Positions 6,498 to 14,757 of a stretch of DNA of 64,000 nucleotides are shown piece after piece. A program made the translations under genes and the position numbers. The notes under the pieces were generated by a model. The model was not told the DNA's origin and made no database searches. It worked only from the letters and a program-made list of their open reading frames with translations. Where the stretch lies: assembly GCA_934667095.1 (NCBI GenBank), contig CAKULE010000007.1:62001-126000 (forward strand). The letters run 5' to 3'. This DNA is from an uncultured Oscillospiraceae bacterium (GTDB lineage: Bacteria > Bacillota > Clostridia > Oscillospirales > Oscillospiraceae). Every line of letters starts with the position of its first letter. Position 1 is the first letter of the stretch.

Positions 6498-7700
6498 GTG
6501 AATAAGCTGTTCTGCCGGGCCTTTCAGGGCGTGATGAAGGTGGGCAACTATTTTGTGGGCTACCGGACGCCGGAGCTGCTGGAGGGCCCCGGCTGCATCG
6601 GTCAGCTGCCCGCCCTGCTGGCAGAGCGCGGCGCCCGCCGGGTACTGCTGGTCACGGGGCGGCACATTACCAAAAGCGGCCTGAACGCCGGGCTCATCGA
6701 GGGCCTTAAAGCGGCGGGTATCGCCGTGACGGTGTTCACCGACCTGTCCCCTGACCCCTCCAGCGACGACGTGGAGCGGGGCTATGCCCTCTGCCGGGCG
6801 GAGGGGTGCGACACCATCATCGCCTTCGGCGGCGGCTCCCCCATGGATTGTGCCAAGGCTATCGCCGCCCGGCTGGCCCGGCCGGACAGGACTGTGGCCC
6901 AGCTGCAGGGCCTGTTGAAGGTCCGGCGGCCCATTTTGCCCTTTTACGCAGTGCCCACCACTGCGGGCACCGGGTCGGAGACCACCATCGCCGCCGTCAT
7001 CACCGACAGCGCCACCCACCACAAGGCGGCCATCAACGACCCGGCCCTCATCCCCCTCTGCGCCGTGCTGGACCCGGAGCTCACTGTGGGCCTGCCGCCC
7101 TTTACCACCGGCACCACCGGCATGGACGCCCTGTGCCACGCGGTGGAGGCCTACACCAACCACATTTACAACACCAGACTGGAGGACGACATGGCCCTTC
7201 AGGCGGTGAAGCTGATCTATGAAAATCTCCTGCCCGCCTACCGGGACGGCTCCGACCTGGCCGCCCGGCAGAACATGCAGCGGGCCGCCTTCTATGCCGG
7301 CCGGGCCTTTACCCGGGGCGGGGTGGGCTACGTCCACGCCGTGGGCCACGCCATCGGCAGCCTGTACGGCGTTTCCCACGGACTGGCCATGGCGGTGATC
7401 CTGCCCCACGTCATGCGGCAGTTCGGCCCGGCGGCCCGGCGGCGGCTGGCGGAGCTGGCGGAGCACTGCGGCATCCCCGGCGCGGACGAGGGCGCGCGGG
7501 CAGAGGCATTCCTCCGCTGGATGGAGGAGACCGATCGGGCCATGGACCTGCCGGCAGGGCTGGACATGATCCGGGATGAGGATGAGGAGCAGATCATCGC
7601 GTGGGCCATGGCGGAGGCCAACCCTCTGTACCCCGTGCCCGCCGTCTGGGGCCGGGAGGACTTCCGGCAGCTGATCCGGACCCTGCGGACTGCCCGGTAA
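6498..7700 (+). CDS. Iron-containing alcohol dehydrogenase
   Basis: Group III (Fe-ADH) NAD(P)-dependent dehydrogenase, cytoplasmic, interconverting an alcohol and its aldehyde or ketone. Family marks are GGGSPMDCAKAIA (nucleotide binding), PTTAGTGSE, and metal ligands in DALCHAVEAY and GHAIGSLYGVSHGLAMAVILPHV. At 400 residues the length is normal. The GTG at 6498 follows GGAGGG and lies just downstream of the promoter boxes; a longer frame reaching back to 6336 passes through the promoter and a terminator and is rejected. It is monocistronic and is the first chromosomal gene beside the element. The substrate cannot be told from the sequence. Confidence 0.9.
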   Translation: MNKLFCRAFQGVMKVGNYFVGYRTPELLEGPGCIGQLPALLAERGARRVLLVTGRHITKSGLNAGLIEGLKAAGIAVTVFTDLSPDPSSDDVERGYALCRAEGCDTIIAFGGGSPMDCAKAIAARLARPDRTVAQLQGLLKVRRPILPFYAVPTTAGTGSETTIAAVITDSATHHKAAINDPALIPLCAVLDPELTVGLPPFTTGTTGMDALCHAVEAYTNHIYNTRLEDDMALQAVKLIYENLLPAYRDGSDLAARQNMQRAAFYAGRAFTRGGVGYVHAVGHAIGSLYGVSHGLAMAVILPHVMRQFGPAARRRLAELAEHCGIPGADEGARAEAFLRWMEETDRAMDLPAGLDMIRDEDEEQIIAWAMAEANPLYPVPAVWGREDFRQLIRTLRTAR

Positions 7701-7721
7701 ACCCCTTCATATTTTTTTAAC

Positions 7722-7750
7722 TTGTGCCGCGGGGCATATGGGTGTATAAT
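7722..7750 (+). promoter_or_regulatory. Sigma-A type promoter
   Basis: TTGTGC, 17-bp spacer, TATAAT, ahead of the E2-like acyltransferase gene. Confidence 0.7.
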
Positions 7751-7794
7751 CAGACGGTCTTAACGACAGGAATCAAAGAGAAAGAGTGGAAACT

Positions 7795-8667
7795 ATGCCG
7801 AATAAACGCAGAATGGGAGACCGGAAGGACGGCGTACTGCTGCGGGATCTGGACTCCATGCATTTTATCTGCCCCCTGCTGTACCCCAACCGCTGTGACA
7901 ACGAGGCGTTCATCGCCGAGCGCATTGATCTGACCAACCTGAACGCCTATCTGGAGAAGCACAATGCCGAGCGCCCGGAGGACCCCTATAATCTGTTTCA
8001 GGTGATCGTCACCGCCGTGATGAAGGTCATCACCCTGCGGCCCAAGATGAACCGCTTCATCGCCAACAAGAATACCTATCAGCGCAACGAGGTGTCCGGC
8101 TCCTTTGTCATCAAGAAGGAGTTCAGCGACGGCGCGGCGGAGGCGCTGGCCTTCCTCCACACCAAGCCGGAGGACACCATCGACACCATCCACGCGGAGA
8201 TCCGCCGGCAGATCACCGACTGCCGGGAGCGCAACCGCACCGACGGCTCCACCGACTCCATGGATATGTTCAACCGGATGCCCCGGTGGCTGTCCAAGCT
8301 GATCATCCGCTTTGTCTGCTTCCTGGACCGCCACGGCTGGGTGCCCGCCTCCCTCATCGAGACGGACCCCTATTATTCCTCTGTGGTGTTCACCAACCTG
8401 GGGTCCATCAAGCTGCACTCCGGCTATCACCACCTGACCAACTGGGGCACCAACTCCGTATTCGTGGCAGTGGGCGAGAAGAAGCTGCGCCCCTTCTATG
8501 ACGAGACGGGCAATATGACCATGCGGGACAGCATCGACCTTGGCCTGACCATTGACGAGCGCATCGCCGATGGCTATTACTACTCCAAGACCGTCCGTCT
8601 GCTGCGCAGGCTGCTGGAGAATCCCGAGCTGCTGGAGCAGCCCCTCAGCGCGGAAGTAGATTACTGA
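7795..8667 (+). CDS. 2-oxoacid dehydrogenase E2-like acyltransferase domain, catalytic His replaced by Glu
   Basis: The whole 290-residue protein matches the catalytic domain of E2 acyltransferases (chloramphenicol-acetyltransferase fold). SSVVFTNLGSIKLHSGYHHLTNWGTNSVFVAVG is the C-terminal core strand region, and the protein ends with LRRLLENPELLEQPL. It has no lipoyl domain and no E3-binding domain, and no E1 or E3 gene is nearby. At the active-site motif, normally DHRxxDG, it reads DERIADG, so the proton-abstracting His is Glu. It may use another chemistry or be regulatory. The start could also be GTG at 7786; ATG 7795 is preferred because relatives as I remember them begin near it. A terminator follows. 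Confidence 0.8.
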   Translation: MPNKRRMGDRKDGVLLRDLDSMHFICPLLYPNRCDNEAFIAERIDLTNLNAYLEKHNAERPEDPYNLFQVIVTAVMKVITLRPKMNRFIANKNTYQRNEVSGSFVIKKEFSDGAAEALAFLHTKPEDTIDTIHAEIRRQITDCRERNRTDGSTDSMDMFNRMPRWLSKLIIRFVCFLDRHGWVPASLIETDPYYSSVVFTNLGSIKLHSGYHHLTNWGTNSVFVAVGEKKLRPFYDETGNMTMRDSIDLGLTIDERIADGYYYSKTVRLLRRLLENPELLEQPLSAEVDY

Positions 8668-8680
8668 AAAAGCAGAACAG

Positions 8681-8714
8681 GCCCGCCCGGGATACCGGGT
8701 GGGCTTGTTGGTTT
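8681..8714 (+). terminator. Hairpin terminator
   Basis: GCCCGCCCGG-GATA-CCGGGTGGGC followed by TTGTTGGTTT. Confidence 0.75.
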
Positions 8715-8730
8715 ATGAGGTAAGCTTCAC

Positions 8731-8759
8731 TTGTGTTTTCGACAGTTTTCCGCTATAAT
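8731..8759 (+). promoter_or_regulatory. Sigma-A type promoter for the TetR gene
   Basis: TTGTGT, 17-bp spacer, TATAAT, 35 bases before the GTG start. Confidence 0.65.
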
Positions 8760-8794
8760 ATTGAAGAAATGTTCAGGATTGAGGAGGGGAGACC

Positions 8795-9358
8795 GTGGCG
8801 CTGTATACGAAGAAGCTGATCATGAGCACCTTTCAGGAGATGCTGGAGGAGATGCCCTTCGACAAGATCACCGTGTCCGCGCTGGTGAAGCGGGCGGAGA
8901 TCAGCCCCAATACCTTCTACTACCACTATCAGGACATCTATGCCCTGCTGGACGTCTGGTTCCGGGCGGAGCTGGGACACTACTTCCCGCAGGACAGCGG
9001 TTATGAGAGCTGGAAGGCCGCCACAAAGGCCATGCTTTGGGACTGCAAGGAGCATTCCGCCATGATCTATCATCTGGTGGACTCCCGCTCCCGGGACCGG
9101 ATGGAGCGGTACATCTACACCTGCTCGGACGACATCCTGTTCCGGCTGGTACGACAGGCGGCAGGGGACCGGGAGCTGCCGCCCGACCGCCTGCGGGAGA
9201 TCGCGGCCTTCTGCCGCTGCGCCTACATCGGCTTTGTGATGAAATTTTTTTGGAACCGCATGGAGGGCGACATTGACGGCAGCGTGGACCGGCTGGGTGC
9301 CCTGATGGACGGCTTTGTTACCGGCGCGGTAGAGGAACTGGCCCTGGGCCAGAAATAA
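8795..9358 (+). CDS. TetR/AcrR-family transcriptional regulator
   Basis: The N-terminal helix-turn-helix reads KITVSALVKRAEISPNTFYYHYQDIYALLD (about residues 24-53), the standard TetR DNA-recognition region, and the C-terminal all-helical ligand domain shows no recognisable specificity. It has 187 residues. GTG start, directly after GAGGAGGGGAGA. Flanking terminators on both sides make it a single-gene unit. Its likely targets are itself or the radical SAM gene next door, which is inference. Confidence 0.85.
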   Translation: MALYTKKLIMSTFQEMLEEMPFDKITVSALVKRAEISPNTFYYHYQDIYALLDVWFRAELGHYFPQDSGYESWKAATKAMLWDCKEHSAMIYHLVDSRSRDRMERYIYTCSDDILFRLVRQAAGDRELPPDRLREIAAFCRCAYIGFVMKFFWNRMEGDIDGSVDRLGALMDGFVTGAVEELALGQK

Positions 9359-9403
9359 AATCTGCGTAAAAACGAATATTTGCCCGAATTTGGGCAGCTT
9401 GCG

Positions 9404-9438
9404 GCGGTCTCTCCTATTTGGGAGGGACCGCTTCTTTT
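9404..9438 (+). terminator. Hairpin terminator
   Basis: GCGGTCTCTCC-TATTTG-GGAGGGACCGC (one G-T pair) followed by TTCTTTT. A smaller TGCCC...GGGCA hairpin precedes it. Confidence 0.7.
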
Positions 9439-9534
9439 CCCCATGGCAGGGGCGGCGTGCGCTGCGGTAAAATAAACGGAAGAACGGACCGCGGGCCCCG
9501 GCCCGCCAGACCGGACAGAAAGGATATGAGGACG

Positions 9535-10917
9535 ATGAACGTGATCGACAAGATCTCCCACGCGGCGGAGCGCAAGGCCTTTGAGACCATTCTGGACTCC
9601 ATGCTCAAAAAGGGACAGACCCAGGACGTGGGCGAGCTGGCCGACTCCCTGATCGACATGATCCAGAAGATCCAGGGCAATACATGGAGCGATAAGGCCT
9701 ACGCCACCCTCCACGAGCTGGCCAAGAACCCGGACGGTAAGTGGGCCCACTACGCCCAGCGCATCATCCGGGAAAACGACCCCTATATTCTCAAGACTTT
9801 CCTGACCAATGTGGCCTACGAGGGCGGCTTCCGCGGCTATCAGACGGCGAAGAAGCTCTCCGCCGAGTACGACGTGAACATCCCGTGGCTGATCCTGATG
9901 GACCCCACCTCTGCCTGCAACATGCACTGCACCGGCTGCTGGGCGGCGGAGTACGGCCACCAGCAGAGCCTGACCTTCGAGGAGATGGACCGGGTGCTCA
10001 CCGAGGCCAAGGAGCTGGGCACCCACGCCTGCCTGTTTACCGGCGGCGAGCCCCTGATGCGCAAGAAGGACATCATCCGCCTGTGCGAGAAGCACCGGGA
10101 CATCGCCTTCCACGCCTTCACCAACGGCACGCTGGTGGATGACGAGCTGTGCAAAGAGATGCTCCGGGTGGGCAACTTCTTCCTGTCCATCAGTGTGGAG
10201 GGCTTTGAGGAGGCCAACGACGGCCGCCGGGGTCAGGGCCACTTCCAGAAGGCGCTGGATGCCATGGACCTGATGCATCAGTACCGCATCCCCTTCGGCG
10301 TGTCCATCTGCTACACCAGCAAGAACTATAAGGTGGTCACCAGTGACGAGTTCCTGGAGCTGATCATCTCCAAGGGCTGCATCTTTGCGTGGTATTTCCA
10401 CTACATGCCCGTGGGCATGGGGGCCAGCACCGACCTGCTGCTCACTCCGGAGCAGCGCACCTACATGAAGGACCGCGTGCGGGAGATCCGGGGGGTCACC
10501 GGCGGCAAGGAGATCTACTGCATCGACTTCCAGAACGACGGCGAGTTCGCCGGCGGCTGCGTGGCCGGCGGGCGGATCTACTGCCATATCAACGCCGCCG
10601 GCGATGTGGAGCCCTGCGTGTTCATCCACTATTCCGGCGCCAACATCAAGGATAAGAGCTTTATGGAGTGCCTCCAGCAGCCGTTGTTCAAGCTGTACCG
10701 GAAGGGTCAGCCTTTCAATGAGAACCAGCTGCGGCCCTGTCCCATGCTGGAGAACCCGGACCTGCTGCCCAAGATGGTGGCGGAGAGCGGGGCCCACTCC
10801 ACCGATCTGGAGGCGCCAGAGAGCGCCGAGCACCTGTGCGGGAAGTGCAGAGCCTATGCCGACTGCTGGAAGCCGCAGGCGGACAAGCTCTGGGCGGAGG
10901 AGCACCCCGAGGCGTAA
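9535..10917 (+). CDS. Radical SAM protein with SPASM-type C-terminal cluster region
   Basis: SAM-cleaving iron-sulfur enzyme. The CxxxCxxC motif lies in TSACNMHCTGCW near residue 127 and is followed by FTGGEPLMRK, a typical second strand. The C-terminal half holds Cys residues in FAGGCVAGGRIYCHINAAGDVEPC and again in LCGKCRAYADC, as in SPASM/twitch enzymes that bind extra clusters and often modify peptides or proteins. The first 100 residues are a helical extension without Cys. ATG 9535 is 10 bases after AAAGGA; ATG 9526 is too close to it. No precursor peptide or obvious substrate gene is beside it. Confidence 0.82.
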   Translation: MNVIDKISHAAERKAFETILDSMLKKGQTQDVGELADSLIDMIQKIQGNTWSDKAYATLHELAKNPDGKWAHYAQRIIRENDPYILKTFLTNVAYEGGFRGYQTAKKLSAEYDVNIPWLILMDPTSACNMHCTGCWAAEYGHQQSLTFEEMDRVLTEAKELGTHACLFTGGEPLMRKKDIIRLCEKHRDIAFHAFTNGTLVDDELCKEMLRVGNFFLSISVEGFEEANDGRRGQGHFQKALDAMDLMHQYRIPFGVSICYTSKNYKVVTSDEFLELIISKGCIFAWYFHYMPVGMGASTDLLLTPEQRTYMKDRVREIRGVTGGKEIYCIDFQNDGEFAGGCVAGGRIYCHINAAGDVEPCVFIHYSGANIKDKSFMECLQQPLFKLYRKGQPFNENQLRPCPMLENPDLLPKMVAESGAHSTDLEAPESAEHLCGKCRAYADCWKPQADKLWAEEHPEA

Positions 10918-10931
10918 TAGAATATGAAACG

Positions 10932-10960
10932 AGCGGGCGCTGCCGTCGGCAGCGCCCGCT
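10932..10960. terminator. Bidirectional terminator
   Basis: AGCGGGCGCTGCC-GTC-GGCAGCGCCCGCT between the convergent radical SAM and livF genes, with TTGCGTTTTA on the plus side and CGTTTCAT on the minus side. Confidence 0.75.
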
Positions 10961-10967
10961 TTGCGTT

Positions 10968-11669
10968 TTATCCCAGATATGCTTTTTTCACGGCGGCGTT
11001 GCTCAGCAACTCCTTGCCCGTGCCGGTGAGGGTGATGCGCCCGGTCTCCAGCACGTAGCCCACATCGGCGGTCTGGAGGGCCATGTTGGCGTTCTGCTCA
11101 ATGAGCAGGACGGTGACGCCCTTGCGGTTGATCTCCTTGATGATCTCGAAAATGCCCTTGACCACCAGCGGGGCAAGGCCCAGGGACGGCTCATCCATCA
11201 TGATGAGCTTGGGCCGGCCCATCAGTGCCCGGCCAACGGCCAGCATCTGCTGTTCGCCGCCGGACAGGGTGCCCGCCGACTGCCAGGAGCGCTCTTTCAG
11301 CCGGGGGAACAGCTCGTAGACCCAGTTCAGGTCGGCCTCGATGCCCTCCTTGTCCTTGCGGAGGTAGGCACCGATCTTCAGGTTTTCCAGCACCGTCAGG
11401 TTGGGGAACACCCGCCGCCCCTCCGGCACCAGCGCCAGACCCATGGACACGATCCGGTCGGAGGACAGGCCGGTGATGTCCGCCCCCTGAAAGTGGATGC
11501 GTCCCTCGGCGGGCTTCACCAGCCCGGCGGCGGTGCGCAGGATGGTGGACTTGCCCGCGCCGTTGGCGCCGATGAGGGTGACGATCTTGCCCTCGGGCAC
11601 CTCGAAGGTGATGCCCTTTACTGCCTCAATGCCGCCGTAGCGGACCTTCAGTTCATTGATCCTCAGCAT
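10968..11669 (-). CDS. livF: Branched-chain amino acid ABC transporter ATPase LivF
   Basis: ATP-binding subunit of the high-affinity leucine/isoleucine/valine-type importer. It carries Walker A GANGAGKST, LSGGEQQMLAVGRAL signature and Walker B LIMMDEPSLGLAP followed by the LivF-typical PLVVKGIFEII. At 233 residues it is full length. The ATG at 11669 (MLRINELKVRYGG) is chosen; it overlaps the end of livG by 17 bases. It is last in livJ-livH-livM-livG-livF and ends at the bidirectional hairpin. Confidence 0.93.
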   Translation of the reverse strand: MLRINELKVRYGGIEAVKGITFEVPEGKIVTLIGANGAGKSTILRTAAGLVKPAEGRIHFQGADITGLSSDRIVSMGLALVPEGRRVFPNLTVLENLKIGAYLRKDKEGIEADLNWVYELFPRLKERSWQSAGTLSGGEQQMLAVGRALMGRPKLIMMDEPSLGLAPLVVKGIFEIIKEINRKGVTVLLIEQNANMALQTADVGYVLETGRITLTGTGKELLSNAAVKKAYLG

Positions 11670-12510
11670 CGTCTGCCACCCCCAGATACGCGTCGATAAC
11701 GCGCTGATCGTTCTGTACCACCTCGGGCTTGCCCTCGGAGATCTTGCTGCCAAAGTCGATGACGTAGATGTAGTCGGAGATCTTCATGACCAGATCCATG
11801 TGGTGCTCGATGAGGAACACGGTCAGCTTGTGCCGCTCCCGGATCTCACAGATGAAGTCCGCCAGCTCCTGAGTCTCCTGGGGGTTCATGCCCGCGGCGG
11901 GCTCGTCCAGCAGCAGGAGCTTGGGGTCGGTGGCCAGCGCCCGGGCGATCTCCAGCCGGCGCTGCAGGCCGTAGGGCAGGCTGGTAGCCAGCTCGTCCTT
12001 GTACTTTTCCAGGCCCTGCTCTACCAGCAGGGCCATGGCCTCCTCCCGCATCCGCTTCTCCTCCTGCCAGTTCAGGCGGAAGGTGGCAGTGAAGAGATTG
12101 GAGGTCCGCCGCAGGTGCTTGGCGGTGAGAATATTGTCGAACACCGTCATGGAGCTGAACAGCCGGATGTTCTGGAAGGTGCGGGCCATGCCCAGCTTGG
12201 TCAGCTGGTCCGGGGTCTTGCGGAGGACCTGAGTATACTCCCCGGCCTGACTGCCGGCGTACTGCTTTTTCATCTTGCCCCGGGGGTGATTCTCGATGAC
12301 CTTTTCCCCGTTGAACCAGATGGCGCCGTTGGTGGGCTCGTACACGCCGGTGATGCAGTTGAAGGCGGTGGTCTTGCCGGCACCGTTGGGGCCGATGAGG
12401 GCTACAAGTTCCCCCTCTTTCACGTCGAGGTTCAGGTCGTTCACGGCCACCACGCCGCCGAACTGCATGGTGACGTGGTCCACCTTCAGAATGGTCTTTT
12501 TCTCGTCCAT
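11653..12510 (-). CDS. livG: Branched-chain amino acid ABC transporter ATPase LivG
   Basis: Second ATPase of the importer. Walker A GPNGAGKTT near residue 40, signature LPYGLQRRLEIARAL (the LivG form, without the full LSGGQ) and Walker B LLLLDEPAAGMNP followed by EHHMDLVM. At 285 residues it is slightly longer than E. coli LivG because of a stretch around residues 75-100 (HPRGKMKKQYAGSQ...) before GMARTFQNIRLF. The ATG abuts the stop of livM. Confidence 0.93.
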   Translation of the reverse strand: MDEKKTILKVDHVTMQFGGVVAVNDLNLDVKEGELVALIGPNGAGKTTAFNCITGVYEPTNGAIWFNGEKVIENHPRGKMKKQYAGSQAGEYTQVLRKTPDQLTKLGMARTFQNIRLFSSMTVFDNILTAKHLRRTSNLFTATFRLNWQEEKRMREEAMALLVEQGLEKYKDELATSLPYGLQRRLEIARALATDPKLLLLDEPAAGMNPQETQELADFICEIRERHKLTVFLIEHHMDLVMKISDYIYVIDFGSKISEGKPEVVQNDQRVIDAYLGVADDAEDQ

Positions 12511-13617
12511 TTACCGGTCACCGCCTTCCGCCGGGGCGGCCTTTCTGCCGCTGAGTTTACGCTTGAACCACATGATCTCGTCATACACTGAGATTTCCCG
12601 GCTGCCCATGATGCCTTTGCGGAAGAACAGCACGATGATCATGATGAGCACGGAGAACACCACCATGCGGAAGCCGGGGCCCAGCAGGGGGATCTTGTGG
12701 CCGGCGGCGGTGTAGGTCTCCAGATCGAGAAATTTCAGCCACCACTCGCTGCTGGCGTAGTAGATGAAGGCGGCCAGCACGGAGCCGGACACGGAGCCGA
12801 TGCCGCCAATGACCACCACCAGAAGGATCTGATAGGTCATGCTGGTGGTGAAGGACACGGAGGACACGCTGGTGTTGCACATGGCCAGCATGGCCCCCGC
12901 CACGCCGCAGAAGAAGGAACTGACGGTGAAGGAGATCCGCTTGTGCCGGGCAAGGTTGATGCCCATGGCCTCGGCGGCGATCTCATCGTCCCGGATGGCC
13001 TTGAAGGCCCGGCCGTAGGTGGAGTTGATGAGCAGGATGATGATGAGGATGCACGCCCCCGCGATGGCCGCATAGACCAGAATGTTCTTGGGGGAGGTGA
13101 AGTTGTTGATGGGGTCGGGGCCGTTGGTCAGGGGACCCAGCTGCTGCAGTTGGACCAGGCCACGGACGATCTCGGCAAAGCCGAGGGTGGCGATGGCCAG
13201 ATAGTCGCTTTTCAGCCGCAGCACCGGTAGGCCGATGAGGAAGGCGAAGAAGGCCGCCACGAGACCCGCCAGAATGAGGGCCGGCACCATGGGCATCTGG
13301 AAGTTGATAATGCTGTCACCGTAGTTGCGGAACACGGAGGACCGCAGGGACACGGGAATGGTGAAGATGGCGAAGGTGTACGCCCCCAGCAGCATAAAGC
13401 CCGCCTGCCCCAGCGAGAACAGACCGGTGAAGCCGTTGAGCAGGTTCATGGCCACCGCGGCCAGCGAGAAGGTACACACCTTGCGCACCACGGAGAACCA
13501 CATGGAGGTGGACGGGGCCCGCAGTTGGATGAGCAGCATCAGGGCGAAGAGCACGGCAATGAGGATCAGGTTGCAGATGGTCCGCTTGGAGCGGTCCCAG
13601 AATGTCTTGTTTTCCAT
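12511..13617 (-). CDS. livM: Branched-chain amino acid ABC transporter permease LivM
   Basis: Membrane subunit with about nine hydrophobic segments. The EAA-like loop region near the middle reads AFKAIRDDEIAAEAMGINLARHKRISF, which contacts the ATPases. A further LivM mark is IGGIGSVSGSVLAAF. About 368 residues. ATG 13617 is preferred over GTG 13623 because AAGG sits 8 bases before it; the stop of livH lies just ahead, so the two are coupled. The C-terminal tail of about 25 residues is charged and cytoplasmic. Confidence 0.92.
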   Translation of the reverse strand: MENKTFWDRSKRTICNLILIAVLFALMLLIQLRAPSTSMWFSVVRKVCTFSLAAVAMNLLNGFTGLFSLGQAGFMLLGAYTFAIFTIPVSLRSSVFRNYGDSIINFQMPMVPALILAGLVAAFFAFLIGLPVLRLKSDYLAIATLGFAEIVRGLVQLQQLGPLTNGPDPINNFTSPKNILVYAAIAGACILIIILLINSTYGRAFKAIRDDEIAAEAMGINLARHKRISFTVSSFFCGVAGAMLAMCNTSVSSVSFTTSMTYQILLVVVIGGIGSVSGSVLAAFIYYASSEWWLKFLDLETYTAAGHKIPLLGPGFRMVVFSVLIMIIVLFFRKGIMGSREISVYDEIMWFKRKLSGRKAAPAEGGDR

Positions 13618-13619
13618 CG

Positions 13620-14501
13620 TCACACCTTCTCCGTTACGTTCTCACCGAAAATGCCGGTGGGCTTGACGACCAGAATGATAATGAGCAGGGCAAAGGAGAT
13701 CACGTCGCTGAAGTCGGCCAGACCCACGGCCTTGGCCAGGCTCTCCACCACGCCGATGATCAGCGCGCCCACCACCGCCCCGGGGATGGAGCCGATGCCC
13801 CCCACCACGGCGGCGATAAAAGCCTTGATGCCGGGGGTGGAGCCCGCCAGATGGTTGATGCCGGTGTTCTTGGCGAAGTAGAGCACTGCGCCCACGGCGG
13901 CCAGAAAGGCGCCGATGGCGAAGGTCATGGAGATGACGTGGTCGATCTTGATGCCCATGAGGCGGCTGGTCTCAAAATCCCGGGAGACCGCCCGCATGGC
14001 CATACCGAACTTGGTGTGGTTGATGACCAGCACCAGCAGCACCATCAGCACCACGGCCACAATGGGGGAGATGAACACCGCCACCTTGTCCTTCACGCCG
14101 AAGATGCGCACGCTGTCGCTGATGACGGGGATGTCGGGGAACTGCTTGCTCAGGCCGCCGGTGATGTAGCTCACCAGATTCTGCAGCAGGTAGCTGACGC
14201 CGATGGCTGAGATCATGGAGGACATCCGGGGCGCCTGCCGCAGGGGGGCATAGGCGCACTTTTCAATGAGGTAGCCCAGCACGACGGTGAGGATGATCAT
14301 GATGACCACGCTGGCCATGATGGGCATGGAGGGGAAGCTGGCGGCCAGATAGATCAGCATGATGCCCGACACCATGAACATGTCGCCGTGGGCAAAGTTA
14401 ATGAGCTTCAGGATGCCGTATACCATGGTGTAGCCGATGGCGACCAGCGCGAACTGTCCGCCGGTGGCCAGCCCCCGGATGAGATATGGTACGATGTTCA
14501 T
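13620..14501 (-). CDS. livH: Branched-chain amino acid ABC transporter permease LivH
   Basis: Partner permease of LivM. The product begins MNIVPYLIRGLATGGQFALVAIGYTMVYGILKLINFAHGD, the classic LivH start, and contains AMRAVSRDFETSRLMGIKIDHVI, the ATPase-contact loop. It has 293 residues and about eight membrane segments. ATG 14501 is chosen because AAAGG lies 9 bases upstream; the TTG at 14510 would touch it. It is separated from the binding-protein gene livJ by 250 bases full of hairpins, so the permease part is probably expressed below the binding protein. Confidence 0.92.
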   Translation of the reverse strand: MNIVPYLIRGLATGGQFALVAIGYTMVYGILKLINFAHGDMFMVSGIMLIYLAASFPSMPIMASVVIMIILTVVLGYLIEKCAYAPLRQAPRMSSMISAIGVSYLLQNLVSYITGGLSKQFPDIPVISDSVRIFGVKDKVAVFISPIVAVVLMVLLVLVINHTKFGMAMRAVSRDFETSRLMGIKIDHVISMTFAIGAFLAAVGAVLYFAKNTGINHLAGSTPGIKAFIAAVVGGIGSIPGAVVGALIIGVVESLAKAVGLADFSDVISFALLIIILVVKPTGIFGENVTEKV

Positions 14502-14520
14502 AGGCTTCAACCTTTCGGAT

Positions 14521-14734
14521 CGTCAAAAAACTGAGGACCGTTTTTTGACGAATATGCTGGCAGACCGCTGCGCGCACTCGCGATGCTCGCACACTTGCGG
14601 TCTGAGAAGTATTTTCCGCCACGCACATGTCGCGGCGGAAAATGGATCTGAGTTTTTTCGCCGCGGGCCGCGGCGAACTCTGCGAGGCGCTGGGGGCAAG
14701 ACTGCGGCAAAGGGGGCGTGCGCCCCCCTTGCCG
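14521..14734. repeat. Run of five strong hairpins between livJ and livH
   Basis: Five stems follow one another: CGTCAAAAAAC/GTTTTTTGACG (14521-14550), CAGACCGC/GCGGTCTG (14561-14604), ATTTTCCGCC/GGCGGAAAAT (14611-14643), TTCGCCGCGG/CCGCGGCGAA (14657-14677) and a 14-bp stem with one mismatch (14705-14734). The last one, nearest livJ, would be first transcribed. Such structures commonly protect the 3' end of a binding-protein message and damp read-through into the permease genes; that role is inferred. Confidence 0.7.
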
Positions 14735-14757
14735 TAGCTTTTACAGAGTCTCGGGTC

